Assembly (NCBI GenBank): GCA_032207245.1
Contig: CM063504.1
Span: 86,349,210 to 86,413,209 of the forward strand
Length of the DNA stretch: 64,000 bases
Direction of reading: 5' to 3'
Origin: Pardosa pseudoannulata
Taxonomy: Eukaryota > Arthropoda > Arachnida > Araneae > Lycosidae
Shown: positions 1 through 11,667 of the stretch, in pieces
How positions within the stretch are numbered: position 1 is the stretch's first letter
Layout of the letters: each line of letters opens with the position of its first letter
The notes under the pieces: model-generated
Told to the model about the DNA's origin: nothing
The model's database searches: none
Seen by the model: only the letters and a program-made list of their open reading frames with translations
Program-made: the position numbers and the translations under genes

Positions 1-200
1 CTTTTGAAAAAGTGAATAAAAAAGATGTCTTCAATGCAGTCAGTGCCTTGAGTCAATATTTTGAAGATTTCCTTCAAAATCTAACGGATATGGAATCAGT
101 GATAATGAAAAATTCCCAAATGATTTTGAAACAGGCATCAATCAAAGACTTTTTTTTAAATTCAGTAATGGAAATACAAATAAATAGAAGTGTTCTCTAG
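1..200 (+). pseudogene. Tigger/pogo transposase C-terminal tail (partial)
   Basis: An open frame runs in from the left edge to a TAG at 198-200. It encodes about 65 residues of an acidic, helical C-terminal tail of a pogo/Tigger transposase. The best landmark is KQASIKDFF at about 129-155, which fits the PCNA-interacting box QxxIxxFF exactly (Q, I, F, F). Pogo transposase is known to bind PCNA through such a tail. Seventeen further residues follow the box, so the natural stop may have been lost. The DDE catalytic core and the N-terminal helix-turn-helix are not in the window. The assignment rests on the tail plus the adjacent Tigger terminal repeat; the tail alone would be weak evidence. Confidence 0.6.
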
Positions 201-326
201 GTATGTACTGTTGCATAATTTCTTTGCTCATTTTTTTTTTATTATTTTTTCAATTCGTAACAATGACCATTTGTTACAACGACCATATGATGTTGGTCCT
301 ACAGGGGGTCATTATACCGAGGTTCT

Positions 327-330
<4 letters not shown>
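1..330 (+). mobile_element. 3' end of a Tigger/pogo-type DNA transposon
   Basis: The window opens inside the end of a pogo-superfamily element. The coding tail (1-200) is followed by an AT-rich untranslated stretch and by a terminal inverted repeat read inwards from 330: on the minus strand it begins TAGTAGAACCTCGGTATAAT. That closely resembles the CAGTAGAACCTCG-type ends known from Tigger elements. The repeat stops at the border of a TA microsatellite, which fits the TA target of this superfamily. The other end lies outside the window. The element probably sits in an upstream intron of the SLC38A10-like gene. Confidence 0.7.

Positions 331-368
<38 letters not shown>
331..368. repeat. (TA)n microsatellite
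   Basis: Uninterrupted TA dinucleotides directly abut the Tigger end, so the element probably inserted into, or seeded, this repeat. Confidence 0.9.
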
Positions 369-373
<5 letters not shown>

Positions 374-559
374 CAGAAACATCAGTGAATTTAGACATAA
401 AAAAGTCTTCAGCTTTAAACTTTGTGTTAATCTAATTTTGCAAAGAAATGAGTAAAAGCAATGTAATAGCTTACTTTTACTGATATGTTATTATCTATTA
501 TTGTATATAATTCTGTAAAATAAGAAAAAATTGTTTTATATTTTAAATTCTTCATTCCT

Positions 560-657
560 CGTCTAAAGAGATAGCCCCTGTTTTTGTCAGTTATGTGGAT
601 ATGTGATTATCTGGATTGAATATGTGCCAATTAGTGTGGGCAATTAGAGTTCTACTG
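560..657 (-). mobile_element. Tigger-like terminal fragment
   Basis: Read on the minus strand from 657, the sequence begins CAGTAGAACTCTAATTGCCC and continues with a TIR-like region to about 560. It shares the first nine bases CAGTAGAAC with the Tigger end at 330, allowing one change. No coding sequence and no partner end were found nearby, so this is probably a solo end or a short MITE. Confidence 0.4.
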
Positions 658-789
658 TGTGTACGTGTGTCTGTTTTTTACATGCATGTGTATGCACATA
701 TATATTTGTATATAGGGAGAAAGCAGAAACCAATATGAGATAATTTAATAATCTACACCAATTAAAGTACTAATATTAATATTTTTCAG

Positions 790-972
790 GTTGGAGTGCT
801 AGGTTATATTGCATTTCATGACAAAAATATCACTGGAAATATCTTGGTTCTGCTGACACCTTCTGTAATAACTGAATTTATTAAATTTGGTTTCATACTG
901 ACAGTAGCTGTTAGCTTTCCTCTCTGCTTGTTTCCCTGCCGCTCTAGTTTGCATTCCTTACTTTTCAAACAA
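790..972 (+). CDS. SLC38A10: SLC38A10-like exon a (membrane core)
   Basis: The exon is 61 codons, phase 0 at both ends, with acceptor TTTTTCAG and donor GTAAGT. It encodes a loop, then the segment VITEFIKFGFILTVAVSFPL, a predicted membrane helix, ending LLFKQ. Confidence 0.85.
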
Positions 973-3900
973 GTAAGTATTCCCTGATTGCTTTCAGAAT
1001 AGTTTCAAATATTTGTGATAATCTTGTAATCATACATCAGATGTTACAGGATAGGAATTATAATGAATTATATTCGGTTTTAAATTATAGCTCATAATTG
1101 TGTTTATTGAATTTACAAAGTTCATTATTAATTTTAAAAGTCCTTTCTTTATAGGAAAAAAGCAAGAATCTAATTATTTAAGGTTATTTATCATCACAAA
1201 TACAATTTTTGCTTTATATTTGTGTAGTAAGAAAAACCAATTTCATATCTTCAAAATTTATGAAATCTGAAGATAAATACATGTCTTTAAAATTTATGAA
1301 TCTGTTGATAGTCAAAAGCCTTTAAAATTCAATTTTCCTCGCTATTATATTCACCTTTATATATAAGGACATTGTTTAAAATTCAGTAATTAATTTAAGA
1401 TAATCATTTAGGTAATGTATTTGGAAATTATTTACATTAATTTTCATGGAGAAGTTGATGTGCTCTGTAATAAGTAGGTGGCTTTTTATATGTGAGCCAA
1501 AAAAAGCAGATATCTGTAAAGATAAATAACAGCATACTGGCCATTTATGTATAATATATATTTTATTATTGCAAAGTTTGTTTATAGTTTGTTAATATTT
1601 TTACCATTGTTTAATAGCAAACATGATATACTCAGTGGCATAGGGAGCATAACTGGCACCCAAGGCATGATAACTTTTTGGTATGCTCCCACTCCTCGAA
1701 AGATGTATAGTGATATGATATGTAGAATATAATATGCCAATAGATATATTGAAGTAGAATTTTGTTTGTCTCAATTCATCTTTAAAAATATATTTTTAGC
1801 ATTTTAATTTGTTTTTGATATTTTGAACTGCACATAATAGCATATATTACATATGTTTATCATAGTTGATTGTGGTTGTTTTGTCTGTTGGTAGCTTATT
1901 TGAAAATTTTGTAGGATCCTTTTATAGATAAAATTAACATATTAACTTTATTAATTATGTTATTTAAAGCTCTTAAACTTACATTACTTTTAATTTTTTT
2001 ATCGATTACTGCAAGTGTATTTTTTTATATGTACTGTTAAAAAATATTGCTGTTTTTGCTCTTAATAACTTTTTATACTCTAAAGATTTGTACTGTTTTC
2101 ATAACTTGAAAACTCTACTTAAAATCAATATTTTTTTTTGTTAGCTTATATTTATATTAGCTCTATATTATTTTACTGATTGCAGGGATTTGTCCATCAT
2201 GATGTGAATGTTAACATCATTCCTGATCACCGTTTTCGAATATTAACTGTAAGTTTAGTCATAGTAACAATAGGAATTGCTATTATGCTTCCAAATATAG
2301 AATTTGTTCTTGGTATCATTGGATCAACAATTGGAACTTTAATATGTCTCATCCTTCCTGCTATCATTTTTATTTATGATTCAAATAAAATGTCATCTGA
2401 GAAAAGAAAGGCTCAGGTAAGTTTATATTGATACTTGTAAATGTATATTTTAATCAAGTGTTTGAGCCACTTTTCATGTAAGACATATTCATCATAATTA
2501 TTTTTTTATTGAAATTTATAAAACAATTATTTTAATCTATAACACTACATCCATAATTTTTGTATATTGGCTGTCCCTGTGTGGAATTTTAAGTGAAATG
2601 TAATTATTTCTTTTATTTAAAGCAGTAAGATAAATGACTAATGAGTCTATTCTATTTCAGAGATAGAGATGTTGATGTTTAGACCATTATGCTATATTCA
2701 ATATTTACTCATAAAATGGATGGAATAAAATTGTCATTATAGTTCAGAAATTTCAAGTATTTTCTTGAATAAATCGATGAAAATTTGCATTAAAAAATTT
2801 TGTGGTAAATCATGAAATTACCAAAAATGAAATAAAATTTGCACTAAAGATTGAATGAAATATATAAGAAGTAAATACTTGCCTTATAATAAGCCTTTTT
2901 TTCTTTGCTTTTTTTTTTTAGATCACTTCATTTTTTTTTTCCTTTTTTTATTTGAAATTTCCCTTTCACCGTAATGCATGCTGCTTTCATAACATTTTAT
3001 TTGCCTGCTGAGTTCTTGTTTTAACTGTACACTGTAGTTGTAACTTTATTAACTCAACAAAGTAAAATCAGAGTAAAGTTAAAAAGGCATGGAAATCATT
3101 TAGTAGTTATAAACTGTTCTTTAGCATAAAATGTTTTAGTCTATCTTTTCATTCTTAGCTGAAATGTAATATCTATATATTAATAAATCTTAATAGTAAT
3201 TACTTACAGAATAAAATCTATAATCAAAAGTTATGAAAATCCCTGAATTTGTTGATACAAGTTTTCTCATTTTTCTTTTTATGAGAGAATCATTTGCAGC
3301 TAAATAATGTTCAAATAATGTTTTTTTTTTCTTCTTTTGCTTTTGCTATCATTTTGTCTTTAAAAATTTAACTATCAGCTTCAGCATGGAAGACACACTT
3401 TCATTTAAAAATTTCATTGTTTATCTATTTTATGAAAATATCGAATAATTATATATTGTTTTAATATTAAGATAAATAAATGTTTTTTCATATCATACAT
3501 GCTTGTTAATGGTTTTTTTTTTAAGACTTTGTAATGTGAAATATTTTATGAATAGTAGTCAAGCAAACTATATAAGCTGTGTTTTTGCATGAAAAGAAAC
3601 TAATATTCAATTAAAATTTTTGTTAGATTCTGTTTGGCATTGGTATATTTATGTTAATAGCATGCACATTCTCAACTCTTCGAGAAAATAATAATCGTCA
3701 AAAAGTTATGCCTGCAGAAATGTCTAATGTTGAGAAAATAACTCCTATCCCATTACTTATATTAAGTTCTCCAGCCCCTGCAATTATTCAATCTCCAAGT
3801 AAGTTACATACGTATATACTTATATTATCTTATAGCCTTAGAAATAACCTTTAATATTTTTTGACTAACCCAAATTAAGAGTGACAATTTCTATATTTTG

Positions 3901-4415
3901 TAGTTGTTTTGATATCAAATTTTTATTATTTGTGCAGAAGGTCATTTGTACTTTACAGAAGTGATTATGTATTTATATTTCTTTTTTAAAATTTTGAAAA
4001 AAATATATATTGTCATTTAAATATCTATTACTGAATTGATTGGAATGTATAGTAAAAATTTATTTTAAAAATGGCTCATAAAATTAGTAATTGAATCAAA
4101 GGTTATGTAAAGGATCTTTTCAATGAAAAATATTCATATGAAAGATATAAAAGCATTATAAAATTAGAGATTACTACATTTCAAAGAAAGGTATTTGTAA
4201 TGTACTATAAATTTGAAAGAGGAAAAGTATCTATTTGAAAGCAAAAATGAAAAAATAACAACAAGCTCTATCTTAAGATTGTTCGAGCACAGATAAATGC
4301 CAAGAAAGTTAAGTGTCTAATCCTAAAAGAAAATTTATGTATTCAAAAATTCAAAATGTCTTTTGCTACTAGGAGAAAATAATAATAAATATATAAAAAT
4401 TAAAAATTTTAAAAA

Positions 4416-4499
<84 letters not shown>

Positions 4500-5167
4500 A
4501 TTTAAACCTAAAGTTAAACCATTTTTATTTCAAATATAAAAACAAATTTGAAATAGTTAAAACTGTATGAAATACAACCAACTGCTGATTAATAAAAAGT
4601 TGTGGCATTACTCAATGAAAAATGGGTATATTTAACTGTTTACTTTTTAAAAAAGAGTAATGTCTTATTGTTAAACTGACAAAAATGATTTCCAAAATGG
4701 CTTCATCAATATACAAAAAAGTTTTCAAAAGGAATCATAGTTGTTGCAGAATTTTGCTATGTAAATAAATTAAAATTCAATAAAGCTTTAAGCAAAAATT
4801 AATGCACTGTACTATGTGCAGAATATTTTAGGACTAATTTTTAAAGATTTAAGAATAGGGAGGTTTTCTATAAATATAAGATCCATATGAACAAAGTGTC
4901 TTCTCACAGGTCAAAAGTCTGCTGCTTTTCTAAAAAAGAAAAAATAGTCAGAAAAATAAAATATAAGCTATTTAATGAAATATCATTAAAATCAACTGGC
5001 ACTTCTATAGAATTTTGTACCTTTTAAAAAAACAGGGAAAAAGGCAGAAAAATACCTCCAAACACACTGAACATGCTTTGAATAATCACTTAAGAGAAGG
5101 GGATAAGATTGGCATGACAGTATCAAGGTAAAGTATACTTTTATATATATATATAAAAAAAATGAGC

Positions 5168-5218
<51 letters not shown>

Positions 5219-8200
5219 AAACCAAGACTATTAGAACTAAATCGCTGCAAGAAATACTTCTTTTATGTATAAAAATTCAAAAATCATTTTCATGGAGTGC
5301 AAATGATCATCTGTACCTTTAAGTACTAATATTTTAACTGCAATTGTATCTTTTTTTATGATTTTTTTTTCATGTTAATCTCTTTATTTCATTTTGTTAG
5401 AAATTTTAATGAAAGAGCAACCTATTATTCAAACAGAGAAGAAAAGTGAAATTGATAAACAGATTATAGGTTTGTATATTTCAAACAACAAACAACTAAA
5501 TTTTTACATAATTAATAAATTATTAATATTTTATGGTTTCATTAAAAAATGGTAATTTTTCATGATACTTCTTCAGAAAAAATCTCCCAGTATTATTAGT
5601 TCTTTTCTCAAAACTCAATTCAGTTGAGTGAAACAAACTATTAAGTTGATTAAAATTTAGTTATTTTTGTTATATATCTTTTACTTTACATTTTGTATCT
5701 CAATAGTTATTTTTGTAAAAGATAAAACTATAAAAAGAAATATTTAAAATTAGACAACTGTTTAATGTAATTTATCTAAAAATCTTGTTTGATTATAAAG
5801 CCAAAAGCTTTTTTGTTCGTTTGAATTTTGTTTAAGAATTCAGTTTAGAGGAAATATTTTTTAAATGTATGTAAAATTGCAGATATTATTTTGTAAGTAT
5901 TGTTAAAAGCATATAAAATCATATTTGTTCATAATACATTTGAAGTAACCAAACTACTTATACTTAAGTATGCTTTTGAATGCATTGGTAGCTTTTTGTA
6001 AATGAGGTCAGCAGTTATTGTCCTAGCATTTTTATTACATTGTTCTATCATTTGCAGTTGGAATTTCTTGAAAATCATTTTTGACTTTGTGACATACTTG
6101 TGTATCTGAAATATTTTATTTCATTCATTTCAAATCCAATCCATTGGAATTATATTGTTTAAACACTATTCTAATATGAACTCTCGTAAATTCCATAAAA
6201 GTATGATTATTCAAGCATATATTTTTATTCATTTTAAACTTTTTCCTTTTTAAAATGCAAACTTTTTTGCACCAAAAGACTTAAAAATTTAAGTGCACCT
6301 ATGTTTCCATTTATAAGCTGAAAATTTTTGGAACTTTTTTTAATATAGCACATTTTTATTTTTACAGCTTATATTTCTTAAGTTTGCGAAAAAATTAATT
6401 TTAAATTAAGCATGTTATTTGTTTTTAAAGGTTTTTTTTATTTTTGAAATGTTTATACTGCTGGTTTGTTGCATTGTCTCAAAATCAAAAAGTCTGATGC
6501 TGGCAAAACCTGCTTCTAATTAATGGAAAAGTACAAAAAAGTACAGAAGAAATATTAATAGGAAAGCATAAGTAAATATCACATAAAATTAAGAAATGAA
6601 AAAAATTACTTATATGATTTAACATAATATTTGGGTGAATTAGCTGCCACCTTTATGCAAAAATAAATAAATAAATAAATAAAGTTGTATAAATCCATTA
6701 AAGTTTGTGTCAGAATCTAAGTTTCTAAATTCTTTTCACTTTTATTCATTGGAATGCATAGATGTTATGTTTTCATTTTTTATACTTTCCATACAAGATT
6801 TTGTCTTCATCATATGCAAAATAATTATTATTTCTTTACTCTTAAGCAATTTAATTGGAAAATATTTTCTCCATTTTACCTGTTGTGTAATACTTTTGCC
6901 CTCATGTCATTTTGTCTGACATGTTTGAAATGTGCAAGAAATTTTTATTCATTTCTGTATATATATTGATTTTGGGTAAATTTATGAAAAAAAAAATAGT
7001 CATCTTATATACTTTTTGGCTTTTATTACAATTTATAATATTTCTTTAGTTACATTAATGTTATTAAAAACACTTCATAAATAACAGATTTCGTAGTTAT
7101 AATTTCATTGGCTAAAAGTTTTCCTTTTTTATTTTTTATAGATCAGAAACGACTGGAACCTCCTGTTCCACAGGAACCAGAAGTAAAGGTTATTCTTATT
7201 TGATACTATTTTCTTACTTGTAACTAAATCTGTAATCAGTAGACTATTTGTAACTAAAACTGTAACTTTTATCCAAATTAAACATTTTTAATACATTTAC
7301 AGACACTGCAGCACTCCTCTTTTTTTTTTCTCTTTTTCCTTTTTTCCTTCTTTCATGGCATTTCTCCTTTTATTTTTGGCAATTCCCCCCTTTTATTCCT
7401 TTTTTTCTTTGAGCTACTCACTCCTTTTATTCATTTTTTTTTTCTTTCTCAACATTTACAGAGTTATGTAACAGCAGAACAGATTGCACACATTGTCTTT
7501 CCCATGTTTTGATAGCATTTTTGTTTTCCTAATATTTAATTTTTGTGGAATATTCACTCACATCCCAAACCGAAAAAAAAAAAAAAGTTTTAGGCTTTTT
7601 ATTGGCGGTACAGGTGTTTGAAAATTAGCGAATAATGATGAAAGTGGAAAAACTAAAAGGGGACCCAAATTTTTTTATTGTAGTGTCGAGAAATCTGTTT
7701 AACCCCTTTCTGAACCCAAGAGGGGAAAAAAAGAATTGTTACTCTGAGCTTGTGTGCTTAAAAATGGAGTGCCACATCAAATTTGGAATTCAGGGATGAT
7801 TCTCCAAAACTTTTTATGCATTTGTTCCAAAAACACAGATTGTTAAACACAGGATTTTTTTTTGGAAATTTTTAAAAAAGATAAAGAAAGGAAGGAGCCA
7901 TTTTTTTTTATCTCACATATATATAAATTTTGACGATAATCTGAAAGTTTTTTTGTCAACTTTTCATCATTTTTTCTCTTTGCTGCGTCCACAATTTTTT
8001 TCTGAAGAGCAGGAGAGAAGTGTTATCAGTTGATTCTCGTAACATGGGCTTCAAGATTAAAAAGCCGTGCGACGCAGTATAAATGAAACATATAGAACTT
8101 GTGTGGTTCTAGTTATAATAGTACAGCTAAGCCGTAATTGTATGTTTTTGGTGAAAAACAACCGTTTTTTGTATTTCAGTTCCGGAAAATGTGCCTTTTT

Positions 8201-10445
8201 TTAATTTGCCATTATAGTTAATATTGCAATCATAATATGGGGCTCTTATACGGTAGAATTATGTGTTAACAACTTGCATACTTTCTTTATAGATATATCC
8301 CAAATGCATGTGCATGTACACCAATTGTAATACTGTTTTATGTATCGAAATTTTCTTAATATCACAGTAACAGTATTGAGATTTAAATCCCTCCTATAGT
8401 TATTTCAGACTGTATTTCATCTTATTGACTGAATGTTTCTGCTATGGGCAGTGTCTGTGAGAAAATGATACTGTTGCAAATAACTTACTTTTAGTCAATT
8501 AAAATCCTTAAAGATAATATTTTTATAAAACATATATGTAAATCTTATATAAGATGATATGTAATCTTATGTAAATCTCATGCAAGTTATAATTTTCTGA
8601 GATCTACAAGTTATAATTTTCTGATTTTCTAAGATAATTTTCTGAGCATTTTTCTTAAAGGTTTAAGTTCAACAAACAATATGGTTTCTCAAAGTTTAAT
8701 ATAATAAAGTTCAACTGTATTAGTGAATTTATTTATTTATTTAACTAGGCACATTGGAGAAGCATCTGATTTGAATCTATTTTAAATATTTTTTACTAGG
8801 AAACTTGAGTACTTGTTTATATTGATAAAAAGTTATTTTGATTCTTTCATATTTTATATTTAGGCATTTGTTTTTGTATTAATTAAATCAATATATTAAT
8901 TTTTTACAGTTATTTAACTTCCTTTTTTTTTTGCATTTTTCTCCTTTTCCCCCAAAATTTTGTCTTCTGTGACTGCATTTAGATGCATTTAATGTGTGTT
9001 ATGTGTAACCACTATCAAATTATTAAAACAAGGTAAAAGGGAAAATCTGAGGATGTACTACAACCATAGTCTCTTTTTAATATTGTGCCTTTGTTTCCTT
9101 TAATTGTGTAGTGATTAATGCATGAAATATAAGGCTTGATATCACTCATTATTAAATTTACTAGCAGCTTATTCAATATCTTCTTTTGATTTATATCTTT
9201 ATTTTATACAATTTGCTCAAGCTGAAATTATTACTTGTAGTCATGCAGATACATAAATGTAAATATGCATTAATGACCATATAAGTGAAACCCTTCTATT
9301 TCAGTAGTATAACCATTCCCTCCTTTTTTTTTTCAGAAAATTTTGAATAAATTCTATGATAAATAATTAAATACTTCATTCTTACATAGTATGAAATTGA
9401 TATTTATATAAAAGGAACATTACAGTATTGTTTAGGATTACTAAATACCCAGAAAGAAATTCTGTAAAAAATTATATTTGTTGAAAGTGAGTTACCCTTT
9501 GATAATATTAACATGTTAATATATTTATGCTCAAAGATGTTAATTTTTTTACCTTAGGTGGAACAGAATGCAGACCTTGATCCTCAGGCTCTTCAGAAGG
9601 AAGATAAAGAACTACAGAAAGATCTAAGTCATCCTGTTGGAAATTCTGGAAATTCAAAAAAAGATGAGGGTCTTGAAAAACAAGAAAAAGTACTGAAAAA
9701 ACTAGAAGAGCAGCATCAGGAGCAGAAACTTATCTTAGAAGAACAGAAGAAAATTTTAGAAGAACTAAAACAACATAAAGAAAGTCATGAAGAACTTAAG
9801 CGAAATGAAATGTTGGAAAGGCAGGAAGCTAACAAAAAGAGTGACAGTCCAGCACCGTTAATTGTAAAACAAGATGATACTAAAATACAACCTGTTGGGA
9901 ATAAGGAAGAAATTAAAATTATACCTAAGGTAGAAAAAGAACCTGAAATTAAGAATATTAATGGGGAACAAATGTCAAATTTGAAACCTGATAAACTTTC
10001 TGCTAAAAATGCTTCATTTGATTCACTCTCTAAACAGAAAATGTCTGGAAAACCAAAAGAGGACACTTTCATTGGTAAAATAGATATCTTACATGACAAA
10101 AATAACTTAGTGCCAAAAAAGGAACCTGTTGCTGCAAAGAATGTGTCTTCTCTGTTGAAGTATAATGTTCAAAACTTACAGCAGAATTTGAGTGTGAACA
10201 TTCATAATGATAATAACATTGCTCCTAAGAGTAATTTTGATATCCCAAGTGATCCATCTCTTGCAAAAAAGATTGCCACTAAGGCAACTAAAAAGCCAGA
10301 TAATATGAAAAACTCAGAAATGCATATCATGCATCGAGAAACTTTGGCTAAAAAGTCTGATTTTGAGTTATCCATGTCACTGCCAAAGCAAGATTTAAAT
10401 TTAAATGCAGTCAATAATAAAAACAACAATAATCCTGAAACATGA
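790..10445 (+). CDS. SLC38A10: SLC38A10-like sodium-coupled amino-acid transporter, C-terminal exons
   Basis: Six spliced exons (790-972, 2186-2416, 3627-3798, 5401-5469, 7142-7188, 9558-10445) join in one frame with AG/GT borders and matching phases. They give about 529 residues ending at TGA 10443-10445. The first two exons carry the last part of the APC-type amino-acid transporter core, including the family-typical segment TEFIKFGF..TVAVSFPLCLFPCR and the hydrophobic pair around LPNIEFVLGIIGSTIGTLIC. The third exon adds a final membrane helix. The tail is hydrophilic and Lys/Glu-rich, with a coiled coil that matches the one in vertebrate SLC38A10. Family members are membrane proteins moving neutral amino acids such as glutamine; human SLC38A10 has an unusually long cytosolic tail. 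The N-terminal helices lie upstream of the window. SLC38A10 fits better than SLC38A9 or A7 because of the long coiled-coil tail. Confidence 0.85.
973..2185. other. Intron, no recognised element
   Basis: AT-rich intron between exons a and b. I see no coding homology, repeat ends or RNA gene in it. Confidence 0.6.
2186..2416 (+). CDS. SLC38A10: SLC38A10-like exon b (two membrane helices)
   Basis: The exon is 77 codons, phase 0, with acceptor ATTGCAG and donor GTAAGT. It encodes RFRILTVSLVIVTIGIAIML and then NIEFVLGIIGSTIGTLICLI, two consecutive hydrophobic helices that match the last core helices of the SLC38 fold. A short basic linker ends it. Confidence 0.88.
3627..3798 (+). CDS. SLC38A10: SLC38A10-like exon c (last helix and start of tail)
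   Basis: Acceptor TTGTTAG and donor GTAAGT; it ends in phase 1. ILFGIGIFMLIACTF is a membrane helix. The polar cytosolic tail starts after STLRENNNRQK. Confidence 0.8.
4419..4497. repeat. Long A-rich tract
   Basis: Two poly(A) runs of about 30 and 41 bases, split by GAAAATTT, within the 3.8-5.4 kb intron. They could be a retroposon tail, but no body is recognisable upstream. Confidence 0.8.
5141..5214. repeat. (TA)n microsatellite
   Basis: Interrupted TA repeat about 190 bp upstream of exon d. Confidence 0.85.
5401..5469 (+). CDS. SLC38A10: SLC38A10-like exon d (tail)
   Basis: A 69-bp exon, phase 1 to phase 1, between a T-rich acceptor TTTTGTTAG and donor GTTTGT. It encodes a short Lys/Glu/Ile-rich stretch, and both borders keep the frame with the neighbouring exons. 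Confidence 0.65.
7142..7188 (+). CDS. SLC38A10: SLC38A10-like exon e (tail)
   Basis: A 47-bp micro-exon, acceptor TTTTTATAG. It encodes QKRLEPPVPQEPEVK after the split Asp codon and ends in phase 0 before a GTTATT donor, which is weak. Frame compatibility on both sides supports it. Confidence 0.6.
7310..7460 (+). repeat. Polypyrimidine-rich stretch
   Basis: About 150 bp dominated by T and C (TTTTTCTCTTTTTCCTTTTT type) inside the last intron. It is low-complexity, with no coding content. Confidence 0.6.
7461..9557. other. Intron, no recognised element
   Basis: AT-rich intronic sequence up to the last exon. I found no repeat ends, coding homology or RNA gene. Confidence 0.5.
9558..10445 (+). 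CDS. SLC38A10: SLC38A10-like last exon (long coiled-coil tail)
   Basis: Acceptor ACCTTAG; the exon runs 295 codons to TGA. Residues about 28-85 are a Glu/Lys/Gln heptad region (LKKLEEQHQEQKLILEEQKK and onwards) predicted to form a coiled coil, like the EQQ..QQKRLLDQQEKLL region of vertebrate SLC38A10. The remainder is disordered and rich in Lys, Asn and Ser, ending in an Asn-rich run. No transmembrane segment is present, which fits a cytosolic tail. Confidence 0.85.
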   Translation: MEQNADLDPQALQKEDKELQKDLSHPVGNSGNSKKDEGLEKQEKVLKKLEEQHQEQKLILEEQKKILEELKQHKESHEELKRNEMLERQEANKKSDSPAPLIVKQDDTKIQPVGNKEEIKIIPKVEKEPEIKNINGEQMSNLKPDKLSAKNASFDSLSKQKMSGKPKEDTFIGKIDILHDKNNLVPKKEPVAAKNVSSLLKYNVQNLQQNLSVNIHNDNNIAPKSNFDIPSDPSLAKKIATKATKKPDNMKNSEMHIMHRETLAKKSDFELSMSLPKQDLNLNAVNNKNNNNPET

Positions 10446-10522
10446 ATGACTTGTAGATAACTTTTTTGTATTTATTTTGACTACCTGATGTATAATGTAT
10501 TTATTGTAAGATATTTTCAAAT

Positions 10523-10528
10523 ATTAAA
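10523..10528 (+). promoter_or_regulatory. Possible poly(A) signal of the SLC38A10-like gene
   Basis: ATTAAA lies 78 bp after the stop codon. It is plausible by position and sequence only, because such hexamers are frequent in AT-rich DNA. Confidence 0.3.
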
Positions 10529-10978
10529 AAAGTGAATTTCACCCTATAGTTCTGTTTTAATTGGGTTAAAATATATAAAACCTCACAGATATTTATAAAC
10601 ACTCTACATTAAGATTTTTGCATTTCTGTAAATTGGATTTTGATCTATTTTATAAAACTGAAACAAGAACTATTAGGTAACTTATCAGGTAAATAGTTAT
10701 ATCTTAAGCAATAATTCAAAATATAAAATGAGAAATAGAATTAAATATGAACTATTATTTAATAAAATTAATTAAATATGAACTATTATTTAATTATGAA
10801 CAAATGCAGAAAAAGTTAACATGTGTGAGCGAAGCCTAACAACTTTGTCACTGCCATATCTTGACTAGCAGAGGACTACTGACTAATAGAATATTTGAAA
10901 GCCTAAACTGGAAGTGACATACATATAAGACATAAAATAGCAAAATAATTTTATTCTAAGAAAAAAAAAACGTAGTTG

Positions 10979-11667
10979 AAAAGTGGGTGGTTAAAGGAGA
11001 GGGGACACCAACTTTTGTTTACAGAAACAAACATATCCAGGTGTTCAATGTATGCTAGGCTCACAATAAGGAGGTTTGACTATTATACATTATTAAGCGT
11101 AAATATTTATTTAGTCAGGCAGAATAGGTGATGCCATGAAAATTTAATTTAAATGAACTATTGAAAAGTTTCGCGTTTATAATTATGATTGTTGAAATTT
11201 AAAATATAGATAATTTGTGCTACCTACAGAATTAAACATAGAGCTATCTAATTCATTTTGTGGCACATTGTTTTCAAAATAATTTCCATTTGGTGAAATT
11301 TAAGAGTAAAATATTGTGCAAGGAAAGTTCATTTATGACTAGTAAAAATTAACACTTTTATATTTTTAAATGATTATCAGTGGGAAAATAATCAACTATT
11401 CTATAATACAAACACTGTTTCAAATTTCAATGTATTACTTTGGATCAAAGTAGTTGTTTATTCTGATACCATTTTTAATATTTTATTTTACGTTTATGAT
11501 ATTTGGTAGTTACTTTGCTTTTCCTGTACTTACAGGAACTGTATGCTTCACATTTGTATGCCAAATGATGATAGCTTAATTTTTCCTAGCATCAAGCACA
11601 CAATTTGAGCACTTCAACTGAAAGGGCAAAAATCGAATCAGAAAATTAAAATAAGAATTAAACTTCA
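10979..11667 (+). repeat. Recent tandem duplication, first copy
   Basis: The unit is about 689 bp, starts AAAAGTGGGTGGTTAAAGGA and is followed head-to-tail by a near-identical copy. Differences are a handful of single-base indels, for example AAATATT against AAAATATT and GAGCTATC against GAAGCTATC. No protein homology was recognised. Confidence 0.9.

Noticed and set aside
9785..10429. Two minus-strand frames opposite the SLC38A10 last exon
   Set aside because: They are antisense shadows of a well-supported coding exon with low-complexity, hydrophobic composition.
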